Program-made: the position numbers and the translations under genes | Notes under the pieces: generated by a model | The model's database searches: none | What the model saw: the letters and a program-made list of their open reading frames with translations, nothing else | Told to the model about the DNA's origin: nothing | DNA from: Chitinophaga tropicalis | Lineage (GTDB): Bacteria; Bacteroidota; Bacteroidia; Chitinophagales; Chitinophagaceae | Direction: 5' to 3' | Length of the DNA: 64,000 nucleotides | Assembly (NCBI RefSeq): GCF_009758205.1 | Contig: NZ_WRXN01000004.1 | Location: forward strand, 489,685 to 553,684 | Part shown: piece after piece, positions 1 to 8,626 of the stretch | Numbering within the stretch: position 1 is the stretch's first letter | Layout of the letters: every line of letters begins with the position of its first letter

Positions 1-687
1 TACGGTGTAGGCACCTCCTTCGGTTACTGACGCTTTAAATCCCGGCAAATAAATTTCACGCAATGCTCTTTCGCTCATGTACACGTCAATTGAATCTCTA
101 TGCGTTTCCTGGTTATTAGCCAGCCAGTGTTTTACACTTACCGCTACATCTTTTGACTGTAATGCTTTGATATAGGCAACCGACATTCTGGAAATAAGGA
201 ACGGATCTTCGCTCATGTACTCGAAATTTCTTCCGCAAAGCGGTGAACGGATAATGTTGATACCGGGTCCGAGTAAGATATCTTTTTTCCGGAAGCGGGC
301 TTCTTCACCCAATACAATTCCACGCTCATAAGCCAGTTTAGGATTCCAGGTAGCGGCCAACGCTGTACCCGGCGGAAAACAGGTGGCAGAATCATTGGTC
401 CAGCCGGCATAAGCCCAGTCATGCCGGTTTATTTCCGCACGCACCCCATGAGGCCCATCGCTCAGTGCCCATTCAGGAATACCTAATCTTTTTATTCCCG
501 ATACGTAAAATTTCGAATTTCCATGAAGGAGACTAACTTTTTCCGCCAGCGTCATCTGGCTGATCAATGAGCGGATCTTTTCCTCCTGTTTACTGTCGTT
601 TGTCAAGAGCTGCGCATTGGCTATACCAGCCATCATTACGCCTGCTAAACCGAGCACAAATTGTCTTACTACTTTTTTCAATTTCAT
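1..687 (-). CDS. GH3 beta-glucosidase, N-terminal part (runs off window)
   Basis: The first 229 residues of a secreted family 3 glycoside hydrolase; the reading frame is open at the window edge. A signal peptide (basic start, then a hydrophobic stretch ending near Ala-Asn-Ala-Gln) is followed by the motif EKIRSLISQMTLAEKVSL, the substrate-pocket motif SDGPHG, GPGINIIRSPLCGRNFEY, and the KHWLANNQE motif that matches the conserved Lys-His of the GH3 (alpha/beta)8 barrel. The catalytic Asp nucleophile and the second domain lie outside the window. GH3 enzymes of this type release terminal beta-glucosyl (or xylosyl) units from oligosaccharides, usually in the periplasm. It is the last visible gene of the minus-strand glycan locus, 93 bp after the GH5 gene, and would finish off oligosaccharides made by that enzyme. 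Confidence 0.9.
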   Translation of the reverse strand, partial: MKLKKVVRQFVLGLAGVMMAGIANAQLLTNDSKQEEKIRSLISQMTLAEKVSLLHGNSKFYVSGIKRLGIPEWALSDGPHGVRAEINRHDWAYAGWTNDSATCFPPGTALAATWNPKLAYERGIVLGEEARFRKKDILLGPGINIIRSPLCGRNFEYMSEDPFLISRMSVAYIKALQSKDVAVSVKHWLANNQETHRDSIDVYMSERALREIYLPGFKASVTEGGAYTV

Positions 688-780
688 CAAATTTTCTAAA
701 CGTGTCTTTGTTAAAAAAATGTATAAGGGATGTATTAAAATTTCATCCCTTATACATACAAGTCAATTAATCTTCTAAAA

Positions 781-2235
781 CTATTTACCACCCGCAACAA
801 TGGCATCGATGGTACGTTTGTCGAGCACGGTATTATTCCGCCTGTCCAATGCACCGCCCGTATCCCAGTAAAAGGGTTTAAGACCATTGGCTATGGCCTG
901 TCTGGTTACATAGGTCAGCCAATAATCCACCGCGTCATTATGGGTGGCCAGATCTTTGGGAACATACTTACTGTTGCCACGCCTGTAGGCTCCATATTCG
1001 CCCATTATGACAGGGATCTGTTTGTCAATGAATTTCGTTTTCATCCTGGCGAGGGAGGTGTTTACATCACTCTCCTCTCCCCAGGTGGCATTCCGGTCAG
1101 GTTCAATGTTAGAATGATGTCCTGTTCCCCAGTAATAAAACATTTTACCCCAGTCAGCGTCGCCATCCATCAGCAAACAGAACTGGGATGGTGAATAATA
1201 ATGTACCTCTACCATCATCCTGTCTTTTACAGGATCTGTGGGGAGGGTATTCATCATGTCATTTGTTTTTTCAATATTCGTTGACGGTCCCTGCACCACC
1301 AGCACCCGGTAGCTGTTACGTCCACCGGTGGACCGGACTGCATTAACAAAGGTTTGATGATAACCGGCAAGTATTGCCATTTGCTCAACATTGTCGGCAG
1401 CGGGCTCATTGGCGCTTGCAAATAGCAGGTGCTCATCAAAATCGCGCATTGTGGTAGCTATTTGTTCCCAGAACGCTTTTTGCCTGGCATTAACTGAATC
1501 TTTCTTCTGAGCGTTAATATTATTCTCCAGCCAGCCACCGTCCCAATGGATATTGAGTAAAACATACATATCGTTATTGACGCAATATTGAACCACCTGC
1601 TTTACCCGGTTAAGCCAGGCATCCTGGATCTTAGCGGTAGCTTTATCTGAATACGGGTTCCATGAACAGGGCAGGCGGATGGCATTAAATCCCTGCTGCT
1701 TTACGAACTGGATGTAACTCTCGGTAATTAAAGGATTTCCCCAGGCGGTTTCTCCGCCAATAGCTTCCAGTGTATTTCCAATGTTCCAGCCCAGTGTAAA
1801 TTTGGCAGCCAATTGCACTGCAGTACTTCCCATGCCGGTTGCATCGGCCGGTATGGGCGATGTATTATAGCCCGGATATAAACTGCTGGCTTGCGTTACG
1901 TTTATCCGGCGCAGCTGGCTGTTTCCCACGTTAACCTCTAGTACCGCAGAGCGGACAGCTCCTGTGGTATTGGCTGTAGTGGTTAATTGAATGGAAGCCG
2001 GGCTGTTTTTGCCGTTTGTTTTGCTCAATTGCAGCCAGGAAGAAGCGGGATTGCTGATATTCCATTCTGCGTTACTGGTGATCGTTACCTCAGCAGTATC
2101 TTCTTTAGCCTCAAAAGCAATTTCGGATGAAGAAACCGACAATACCGGTGCGATCGTGCTGTTTTTACTACAGTATGCAAACATTACAGCCATAATTACA
2201 AGGCCGGTGAGTACATACCATCTTTGAGTTTTCAT
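781..2235 (-). CDS. BACON-GH5 endoglucanase lipoprotein (GH5_4-like)
   Basis: A 484-residue surface endo-beta-glucanase. A hydrophobic signal ends at Cys22 (MFAYC, an imperfect lipobox, so lipidation is inferred). Residues about 30-115 form a BACON domain (Asp/Glu-rich start, SNAEWNIS, SSWLQLS, INVTQAS), a spacer module common on Bacteroidota surface glycanases. The rest is a GH5 barrel: GWNIGNTLEA, NAIRLPCSW, LNIHWDGGW, acid/base Glu277 in SANEP, HYYSPSQF, and nucleophile Glu413 in MGEYG. The GWNIGNTLEA start and the BACON fusion are like GH5 subfamily 4 enzymes of xyloglucan and mixed-linkage glucan loci. It lies 30 bp after the surface glycan-binding protein gene, so probably in the same operon. 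Substrate (xyloglucan, lichenin or cellulose) cannot be fixed by eye. Confidence 0.9.
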   Translation of the reverse strand: MKTQRWYVLTGLVIMAVMFAYCSKNSTIAPVLSVSSSEIAFEAKEDTAEVTITSNAEWNISNPASSWLQLSKTNGKNSPASIQLTTTANTTGAVRSAVLEVNVGNSQLRRINVTQASSLYPGYNTSPIPADATGMGSTAVQLAAKFTLGWNIGNTLEAIGGETAWGNPLITESYIQFVKQQGFNAIRLPCSWNPYSDKATAKIQDAWLNRVKQVVQYCVNNDMYVLLNIHWDGGWLENNINAQKKDSVNARQKAFWEQIATTMRDFDEHLLFASANEPAADNVEQMAILAGYHQTFVNAVRSTGGRNSYRVLVVQGPSTNIEKTNDMMNTLPTDPVKDRMMVEVHYYSPSQFCLLMDGDADWGKMFYYWGTGHHSNIEPDRNATWGEESDVNTSLARMKTKFIDKQIPVIMGEYGAYRRGNSKYVPKDLATHNDAVDYWLTYVTRQAIANGLKPFYWDTGGALDRRNNTVLDKRTIDAIVAGGK

Positions 2236-2265
2236 ATTTATGATATTTGGTTAAAAGTCCTGGCA

Positions 2266-3483
2266 CTATTTAATCTTTACCACCCTGATATTATCAATAG
2301 CCGCCCGTAAGCCGGAAGCCGAGGGGGAAGCGGAAAAGTTTTTGGTCTGGATATTTATCGCTCCGGTGCCGGTGGTACCCAGCAAAGCGGTCAGGCTTGC
2401 GGCTGCCGAGCCTTTACCGTCATTGCTCCTGAACAGTGACAATGGAATGGTTACCGTACGCCAACCCTTTGTGGCAAAGGAAGAGATAGCGCCATTGGTA
2501 CCTTGCCACGGCTCATAGCGGGCCATATAGTCAAATGAATAACCTTTTATAACATAAATAGAAGTGCCGGTCCATGTGTTGGGTACGCTGATCTCAAACT
2601 TAAGGGCATAGTCATCAAGGGAAAGGCCTAAACTGTCAGCAGGGACCCATTGTACATCGTTAGTATTTATACTGCGTTGCCAGTCCCACCAGGTGCCATC
2701 ACCGGCAGGCAGAATACCATTGCTTAGCACCGCGTAATTACCCCTGTTGCCGGGAAAGTTAGCGCTGCTGTTATCTATGCCGGTACCCCAGTTGAAAGTA
2801 TTTATCTCATCAAAATTACAGAGAACGCCTGTTGTATTATCGTTTACGTTGAAGGGGGTCGAGGCCATGCCGGATTTTGTAGTAACCACTACAGGGCCGC
2901 TTTGTGTAAGTGCTGGTAATACAAATCCAACGGAGGTACCATCGCCCGCTGTGGCATAACTGGTAACCGGTGTACCGGCAAAAGTGAGCTCGTTTATAAA
3001 AAACAAATTCAACCCGTAGATATAAACAGAATCGCCCTCATTGGCATTTTCGTTTGAAATGCTTGTGATGCTGGGAGGCGGAGCCACAATATCAAATGTA
3101 AAGGTGGTTGCCCCCTGCCGGGTAACGTAGCGGATAGTGTTCAGATCTTCTGCAGACACTGATGGGAACGGTATCACAGCAGGTACCAGTACGGCAGCGC
3201 TGGTATCAGAGAACATTACGCTGTTGATGGTAGCTGGTATGCCATTGAAGGAGATCTGTACAGCATCTTTCAGGTTATGCCCGATCAATACCACCCATTG
3301 ACCGGTAGTAATGCCATTCACAAGGGTATCAGCAGGCGCTGCTGCATAATTCCTGACACTTGTTATAACTGGGGCGCCTTCCGTTACATCCTTCTTACAG
3401 GCGGATAGCATCCATGCAAAGGCCGTAGCAAACGCCAGGAACAGCAAGCTTCTATAGTGGTGTTTAAATATTACTTTATTCAC
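2266..3483 (-). CDS. TIG-domain surface glycan-binding lipoprotein (SGBP-B-like)
   Basis: A 405-residue lipoprotein in the position downstream of SusD where surface glycan-binding proteins sit. The signal ends at a lipobox MLSAC (about residue 29). Two IPT/TIG immunoglobulin-like domains follow: residues about 38-130 (PVITSVRNYA, GQWVVLIGHNL) and about 135-215 (PSITSISNENANEGDSVYI). The C-terminal half, from about residue 220 (CNFDEINTFNW), is a beta-sandwich rich in Trp and Tyr (TWWDWQRSI, YEPWQGTNG, GWRTVTIPL) ending in AAIDNIRVVKIK, the form of the glycan-binding domain of SGBP-B proteins. No catalytic signature is seen. It would hold polysaccharide at the cell surface for SusC/SusD and the GH5 enzyme. 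Gaps of 22 and 30 bp to its neighbours suggest co-transcription. Confidence 0.85.
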   Translation of the reverse strand: MNKVIFKHHYRSLLFLAFATAFAWMLSACKKDVTEGAPVITSVRNYAAAPADTLVNGITTGQWVVLIGHNLKDAVQISFNGIPATINSVMFSDTSAAVLVPAVIPFPSVSAEDLNTIRYVTRQGATTFTFDIVAPPPSITSISNENANEGDSVYIYGLNLFFINELTFAGTPVTSYATAGDGTSVGFVLPALTQSGPVVVTTKSGMASTPFNVNDNTTGVLCNFDEINTFNWGTGIDNSSANFPGNRGNYAVLSNGILPAGDGTWWDWQRSINTNDVQWVPADSLGLSLDDYALKFEISVPNTWTGTSIYVIKGYSFDYMARYEPWQGTNGAISSFATKGWRTVTIPLSLFRSNDGKGSAAASLTALLGTTGTGAINIQTKNFSASPSASGLRAAIDNIRVVKIK

Positions 3484-3505
3484 TGTATAATGTTTTTAGT
3501 ATTGC

Positions 3506-5083
3506 TTAATAATATGATACCGGAGCTTCCAGCAATTTCGGGTTAGCAGTAACCTCAGAAGAAGGTAGCGGGAAAGTGAAGCTTTGAATAGTGGCAGGCG
3601 TGATAATGCCATATGGATCCGCGGGTGTTAAGACGCCATTTGGCAGCGTAAATGTTACACGTTGTTCGCCGTTTAATTTACTGATTGCCTTTGCCGGGTT
3701 GTAATAAGACAACCTAACCAGGTCTGTCCAATATTGCCCTTCTGCTGCCAGTTCAATCCGTCTCTCGTTAATCAGGGTATCAATATCTATTTTGGTTGCC
3801 GGGTCGATGCCGGCTCTTGTACGAACCTTGTTAAAGTAAAGAAGCGCCTCGCCGTCAGTAGTTGAACCATTGTTACCAAGTATAGCTTCAGCATAAATGA
3901 GGTAAACGTCTGCCAGTCTTAATAATGCGTTATGTTCTGTAGAGGAGGTCAGATTCATGGTTGGGGCGTTATTATCCTTGTTTGTACCGATAATATGCTT
4001 TTTCAATCCGCAATCGCCTGTATATTTATATCCTCCGCCAGCTGCGTTCAACTCCGGATAATAATCACCATTGATCATAAAGGTAGCCTTACGCCTTACG
4101 GAATCTTTTGTGGTATAGAGCTTGTACATATCTACGGTTGGCCGTATGTTAAACCAGCCGGCAGAGCCATTAGCAGATATTTCTGTACCGCCCGGAGAAT
4201 AGATCTGCAGCATATTTCCTTCCAGCCAACCGCCACCCGGGGCCCACTGTAATGCGAACAATGACTCCGGATTGTCGTTAAACTGGCTTTTAAAGAGGTC
4301 GGCATAATTAGCTGCCAGCGCCAGGCCGCTATTGTTGCACACATTTCCTGCGTATTTTCTTGCACTATCCAGGTATGCCTGGTCCCTGGTACCGCCGCCC
4401 TGGTTTAATCCGGCTACTGTTAAATAAACCTTACTTAACATGCCTTGCGCTGACCAGGTGGTTACCCTTCCGGCGGCATCAGCAGGCGGGAGGTTCTGAG
4501 CTGCAAAAGTCAGATCATTAATTGCGAACTTATATACGTCTTCTGTTTTTATGCGGTTAATCAATGGAGATATGATCAGCGTACTGTTATCTTCAATAAC
4601 AGGTACGGAACCCCATAATACCGCCAGGTTATAATAGGCAAATCCACGTATAAACCGGGCCTCTGCTATAGCAGCATTCCTGTCCTTGTCAGGGATAGTA
4701 TTGGGCGCCTTTTGCGTGATGGCATTGATAGTAACGTTACAGTGCGCAATGACATTGTACATCCCTTTCCAGTTGGAGATCATGATATTATTTAAGCCCG
4801 TAACTGTAAAAGTGTTAAGCTGCACGGCATCTCCCCAGTAACCAACTGCCATGTTCCCGCTCAGCACATCGCCAACAGGTAAATAACAGTTATAATTCCA
4901 GTCTCCCCAGGGTGTACCTGCGTACAATGCGGCAGTTGCCAATCTAAGGTCATTAGGAGTTTGATAAAAGTTATCAGCACTTATCTGCGACAATGGCGGA
5001 CGATCTAAAAAACTCTTGGAGCATCCTGTTATAACTATTACAGGTAACAGGAAAGCAATTATTTTATTCAATATCGGTTTCAT
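3506..5083 (-). CDS. SusD/RagB family nutrient-binding lipoprotein
   Basis: A 525-residue outer-membrane lipoprotein that caps the SusC channel. The lipobox VITGC is followed by the usual SKSFLDRPP start of SusD proteins. The N-terminal part has the TPR-like helical layout (ARFIRGFAYYNLAVLWGSVPVI, the typical R-x-x-R-A-x-x-Y-F-x-L element), and the C-terminal part has LLRLADVYLIYAEA, FNKVRTRAGI, INERRIELAAEGQYWTDLVR, all diagnostic of RagB/SusD. It ends with the common SSEVTANPKL motif. It lies 27 bp after SusC and 22 bp before the TIG-domain protein gene. Binding specificity is inferred from the operon (beta-glucan). Confidence 0.95.
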   Translation of the reverse strand: MKPILNKIIAFLLPVIVITGCSKSFLDRPPLSQISADNFYQTPNDLRLATAALYAGTPWGDWNYNCYLPVGDVLSGNMAVGYWGDAVQLNTFTVTGLNNIMISNWKGMYNVIAHCNVTINAITQKAPNTIPDKDRNAAIAEARFIRGFAYYNLAVLWGSVPVIEDNSTLIISPLINRIKTEDVYKFAINDLTFAAQNLPPADAAGRVTTWSAQGMLSKVYLTVAGLNQGGGTRDQAYLDSARKYAGNVCNNSGLALAANYADLFKSQFNDNPESLFALQWAPGGGWLEGNMLQIYSPGGTEISANGSAGWFNIRPTVDMYKLYTTKDSVRRKATFMINGDYYPELNAAGGGYKYTGDCGLKKHIIGTNKDNNAPTMNLTSSTEHNALLRLADVYLIYAEAILGNNGSTTDGEALLYFNKVRTRAGIDPATKIDIDTLINERRIELAAEGQYWTDLVRLSYYNPAKAISKLNGEQRVTFTLPNGVLTPADPYGIITPATIQSFTFPLPSSEVTANPKLLEAPVSYY

Positions 5084-5110
5084 GACTATTTATATTAAAC
5101 AGATGAATAT

Positions 5111-8100
5111 TTACTTACTCAATTTGATGTTAGCACCAATGGTATACACCCGGGGCTGCGGATAATAGCCTCCGTCAATACCTGCAGACAGCGGATCCCA
5201 TGATCCGATCTCAGGATCCATTCCCTTGTAGCTTGTAAGAATGAAAGCATTCGAAACATTGAAATAAACTCTCACATACTTAATGTTGGCTTTATCAATA
5301 AGCTTTTCAGGGAGGGTATATCCTAAAGAGAGATTCTTACACCGTAAAAAAGTGCCGTTTTCTACAAACTTGTCAGAGTTCCTGTTATTATCATTGGTAT
5401 TATCATTTCTAATTCCGGGGATCCTGGTAGTAGGGTTTGTCACCTGTACATTATTAACATCTGTAGCAGATCCGTTCGGGTCAATCAAAGTCAGCTTTGC
5501 GTAGTTGGAGAGTGCCCTGAGATACCCAAAACTTGTTCCCGGGTATTCTCCGTTTACACGCAGCTGGTTATATACTTTATTGCCGATGTTTGCAGCAAAA
5601 AATATATTCAGATCAAAATTCTTATACGAGAAGGTATTATTTAAACCAATCTGGTACTTAGGTATGGGAGAACCGAGGAACGTTTGGTCATGTTCATTGA
5701 TAACGCCATCACCGTTAAAGTCTTTAAACTTCAGATCACCATACCAGATGCTACCACCGGCAGCGCCTACCGGCAGGGGTACGCCATTTTTAGTGGGCAA
5801 TGCGTGGTTCTTAAAATCATCTTTCGTTGCAAATACGCCTCCGTCAATAACATATCCGTAAAACTCACCAATAGACCTGCCCACAACCGTTTTGCTGTAC
5901 TGTTTATTCAGTGAAGCACCATCCGTGTTGAGCTTCAGCACCTCGTTAATATTACGTGAAACGGTTACATCCGTCTTCCAGGTGAAATTTTTGCTTTTAA
6001 CATTGGTTGAGCTGATCCTGAAGTCAAAACCTTTGTTGTTAACTGTACCTACGTTGACGTACGGGGCATCCAGCGAGCCTGGTGCATAGCCAATGGCCGT
6101 TCCGGAATACAATGGCAGGGGGATCTGTAATATAAGGCCATCGGTCCTGCGGTTGTAAAAATCAACGGCGAAATTCAATCTCCAGTTAAAAAAAGTACCA
6201 TCCAGCCCTACGTTCGCATATTTTGTTTTTTCCCATTGCACATAAGGATTTCCCACATTCTGGGTCAGCTGTGCAATGCCTGTGAGGCCGGTAGCCACCG
6301 TAGCAAGGGTTGAGGTATAGGCATAGTCCCGGATATTCTGATTATTTGTTAATCCATAACCCAGGCGCAGCTTTAATTCATTAATAGCTTTAACTCCCTG
6401 CAGAAAGCTTTCATTATTCAGCTTCCAGGCAAATGCTCCTGAGTAGGTGGTTACCCAGCGGTTTTCAGGAGCGAATTTGGAAGAACCATCCGCCCGTACA
6501 TTGGCGGTAAACAGGTATTTATCATTGATGCCCAGGTTTAGACGGCCAAAGTATGATTCCTGGGCACTTTGCCCCTTGCTGCCGGAATTAGTAGCGGTAG
6601 TAGGATCTCCACTACTGATTACCTGCACACTGTTGGATGGAAAATTTGTCCGGCCGGCAGAAGAAGCTTCATTCGTGTTTAGCTGCGCTTCGTGCCCCAG
6701 TAGCACATTGACATTATATTTATTCTTAAACAGATGTGAATAGGTTAAATAGTTTCTTATGGTTGTATATAAGCTTTGCGAAAAACTATAAGATGCGCTG
6801 TTAGTATTGTTTTTCACCAGGCCGAAGGTATAGGAAGGATTAAACCGGTCTTCCGTTGCCATTGAAAAGCTTGCTGTTGCTTCATTGCGCAGGATCAGAT
6901 CTTTGGTAAAAGCAATTTCTGCATATAAATTACCAAAAAGCTGTTTCCTGTTTGCCTGGTCTTTATTAATAAGGGCTATCGCATATGGGTTCACGGTACT
7001 ATTGACCCATCCATTTGGATTATAGGCGCCGCCCCAGCTGCCATCCTCATTTTTTACAGCTATATCCGGCGTCTGGCTTAATGCGGTATTAATTACATTT
7101 GAACTGGTTGAATTCACATTTTCTTTGATACTAACAAGTTGCAGGCTGGTGCCGATCTTTAGCCAATCGGTTGTTCTATTGTCAAGGTTCAGTCTTAATG
7201 AGATCCTGCGGAAATCTGATCCAAGGGCAATACCTTCCTGGTTGAAATAAGAGCCGGATAGCAGGTATTGGGTCCTAGCGTCTCCCCCACTGATGGTCAA
7301 CGTATGGTTGGACATCGGTGCATTTCTAAAAAGCTCTTTCTGCCAGTTAGTTCCTTCGCCCAGATATTTTGGATTTACAAACTCCGGCCGGGTATCAAAC
7401 CCCCAGCCTAAGCCTGTATTTCTTTCATTTATAAAAGCTGCATATTCCCTTAAATTCATGACAGGCAATTTTTTAGGTATCTGCTGGTAGCCTGTGTACA
7501 TATCATAGGAAATGCTTGGCGGAGCTACCTGTCCCCTTTTGGTTGTTATTACTATCACGCCGTTTGTTGCCTGAGATCCATAAATTGCTGTTGCGGATGC
7601 GTCTTTCAATACATCAATGGATTCAATTTCGGAAGGATTGATACCGGCCAGTGGATTGACGCCGGCGCCCAATGTGGCTGTGCCGCCAATAATGATCCCA
7701 TCTATTACATACATAGGCGCACCTCCTCCAAAAGAAGACAGGCCACGGATCTGGACGGACACCGCTCCACCCGGCTGACCTGATATTTGTTGAGCCACTA
7801 GCCCAGGAACCTTTCCCTGCAAGGCCTGATCAAAGGTTACAGGTTGTGTTTTACGGATCTCATCACCGGAAACAGAAGATATGGCGCCGGTAACGTCCGG
7901 CCGTTTTATTTTGCCATACCCGATTACCACCACGTCTTCCAGCTGTGAAACATTTTCAGCCAGTTTCACCTGAATGGAGGTGCTTTTATCAACAACTACT
8001 TCTTTTTTCTGGTAACCTATCATTGTAATCACTAATATGTCTCCGGTCGACGCGTCGATCGTAAACCGTCCTGCTTCATCGGTGATAGCGAAGCGTTGGG

Positions 8101-8269
8101 CGTTCTTAATGCTGACCGATGCTCCGGGAACCGGGGTGGAGTTACTTTGAGTGACGATCTTACCACTTATCTTAATTGTTTGTGCAGAGAGGCTTATGCT
8201 GAAAAGGATTCCCAAAAGGGCACCCAATAGCGGCAGCATTCGCGAGCGAATCATTTTGGTTGACTTCAT
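5111..8269 (-). CDS. SusC/RagA family TonB-dependent transporter
   Basis: A 1052-residue outer-membrane beta-barrel that imports oligosaccharides with energy from TonB-ExbBD. After the signal peptide (ending LSAQT) there is a carboxypeptidase-regulatory-like domain (GKIVTQSNSTPVPGASVSIK, DEAGRFTI; about residues 32-110), then the SusC signature VVVIGYGKIKRPDVTGAISS, the plug (QALQGKVPGLVAQQISGQPGG, VYVIDG-like MYVIDGIIIG, IESIDVLKDASATAIYGSQA) and the 22-strand barrel. It ends with YTIGANIKLSK, typical of a barrel closing strand. There is no STN domain, so it is not expected to signal through an anti-sigma factor; control is probably by the adjacent hybrid regulator. No clear TAnnTTTG box is seen in the 57 bp upstream. 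Confidence 0.96.
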   Translation of the reverse strand: MKSTKMIRSRMLPLLGALLGILFSISLSAQTIKISGKIVTQSNSTPVPGASVSIKNAQRFAITDEAGRFTIDASTGDILVITMIGYQKKEVVVDKSTSIQVKLAENVSQLEDVVVIGYGKIKRPDVTGAISSVSGDEIRKTQPVTFDQALQGKVPGLVAQQISGQPGGAVSVQIRGLSSFGGGAPMYVIDGIIIGGTATLGAGVNPLAGINPSEIESIDVLKDASATAIYGSQATNGVIVITTKRGQVAPPSISYDMYTGYQQIPKKLPVMNLREYAAFINERNTGLGWGFDTRPEFVNPKYLGEGTNWQKELFRNAPMSNHTLTISGGDARTQYLLSGSYFNQEGIALGSDFRRISLRLNLDNRTTDWLKIGTSLQLVSIKENVNSTSSNVINTALSQTPDIAVKNEDGSWGGAYNPNGWVNSTVNPYAIALINKDQANRKQLFGNLYAEIAFTKDLILRNEATASFSMATEDRFNPSYTFGLVKNNTNSASYSFSQSLYTTIRNYLTYSHLFKNKYNVNVLLGHEAQLNTNEASSAGRTNFPSNSVQVISSGDPTTATNSGSKGQSAQESYFGRLNLGINDKYLFTANVRADGSSKFAPENRWVTTYSGAFAWKLNNESFLQGVKAINELKLRLGYGLTNNQNIRDYAYTSTLATVATGLTGIAQLTQNVGNPYVQWEKTKYANVGLDGTFFNWRLNFAVDFYNRRTDGLILQIPLPLYSGTAIGYAPGSLDAPYVNVGTVNNKGFDFRISSTNVKSKNFTWKTDVTVSRNINEVLKLNTDGASLNKQYSKTVVGRSIGEFYGYVIDGGVFATKDDFKNHALPTKNGVPLPVGAAGGSIWYGDLKFKDFNGDGVINEHDQTFLGSPIPKYQIGLNNTFSYKNFDLNIFFAANIGNKVYNQLRVNGEYPGTSFGYLRALSNYAKLTLIDPNGSATDVNNVQVTNPTTRIPGIRNDNTNDNNRNSDKFVENGTFLRCKNLSLGYTLPEKLIDKANIKYVRVYFNVSNAFILTSYKGMDPEIGSWDPLSAGIDGGYYPQPRVYTIGANIKLSK

Positions 8270-8626
8270 ACGTGTGAATTTAAATTGGCTCTTATTTATA
8301 TATTTAGATGTTTTCCTTCCCTTAAATCACGTCTTATAGCATGTTGTATCTAAATCCAGGTATTGGGCAGCCCTAAACAGGGTGTCTGTAAAAAGTATTA
8401 TGCCATCAGGAAGTTTGGTATAGACAGGTGGTACTGCCAATAAGTCATTCAAGAATGCAGAAGCCAGCAAGCTAAACAGCACCAATCTCAATTTCATACA
8501 CGTGGATTAGAATACTGTAAAGCTATTACCTGACCGTCTGAAAGCAGGCGGTCGAATGTTTCAAACTGGGGGGTTAAATGTTACAAACGGCTGATTTTCA
8601 TCTTTTCTAACCGATGAGGGAGGAGA
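8270..8626. other. Intergenic region between SusC and hybrid regulator genes
   Basis: A 357-bp stretch upstream of the SusC gene and downstream of the hybrid regulator gene. It holds the frameshifted gene relic at 8327-8496 and an A+T-rich leader (8270-8326) before the SusC start. The inverted pair GACCGTCTGAAAGCAGGCGGTC at about 8531-8552 can form a short hairpin with GACCG..CGGTC ends and may end regulator transcription. No convincing promoter box was found by eye. Confidence 0.5.
8327..8496 (-). pseudogene. Relic of a secreted-enzyme gene N-terminus (frameshifted)
   Basis: An ATG at 8496 opens MKLRLVLFSLLA, a good signal-peptide start, but the frame stops after 15 residues (ALHS then stop). 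In a neighbouring frame the reading continues as SAFLNDLLAVPPVYTKLP and DGIILFTDTLF for about 45 residues and then stops at 8327-8329. Signal peptide followed by Y-T-K-L-P-D-G-I-I resembles the mature start of secreted Bacteroidota glycosidases, for example some GH31 or similar enzymes, though this match is from memory and short. The simplest reading is an eroded glycosidase gene, deleted down to its first 55 codons and then frameshifted. It could also be chance. Confidence 0.4.
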
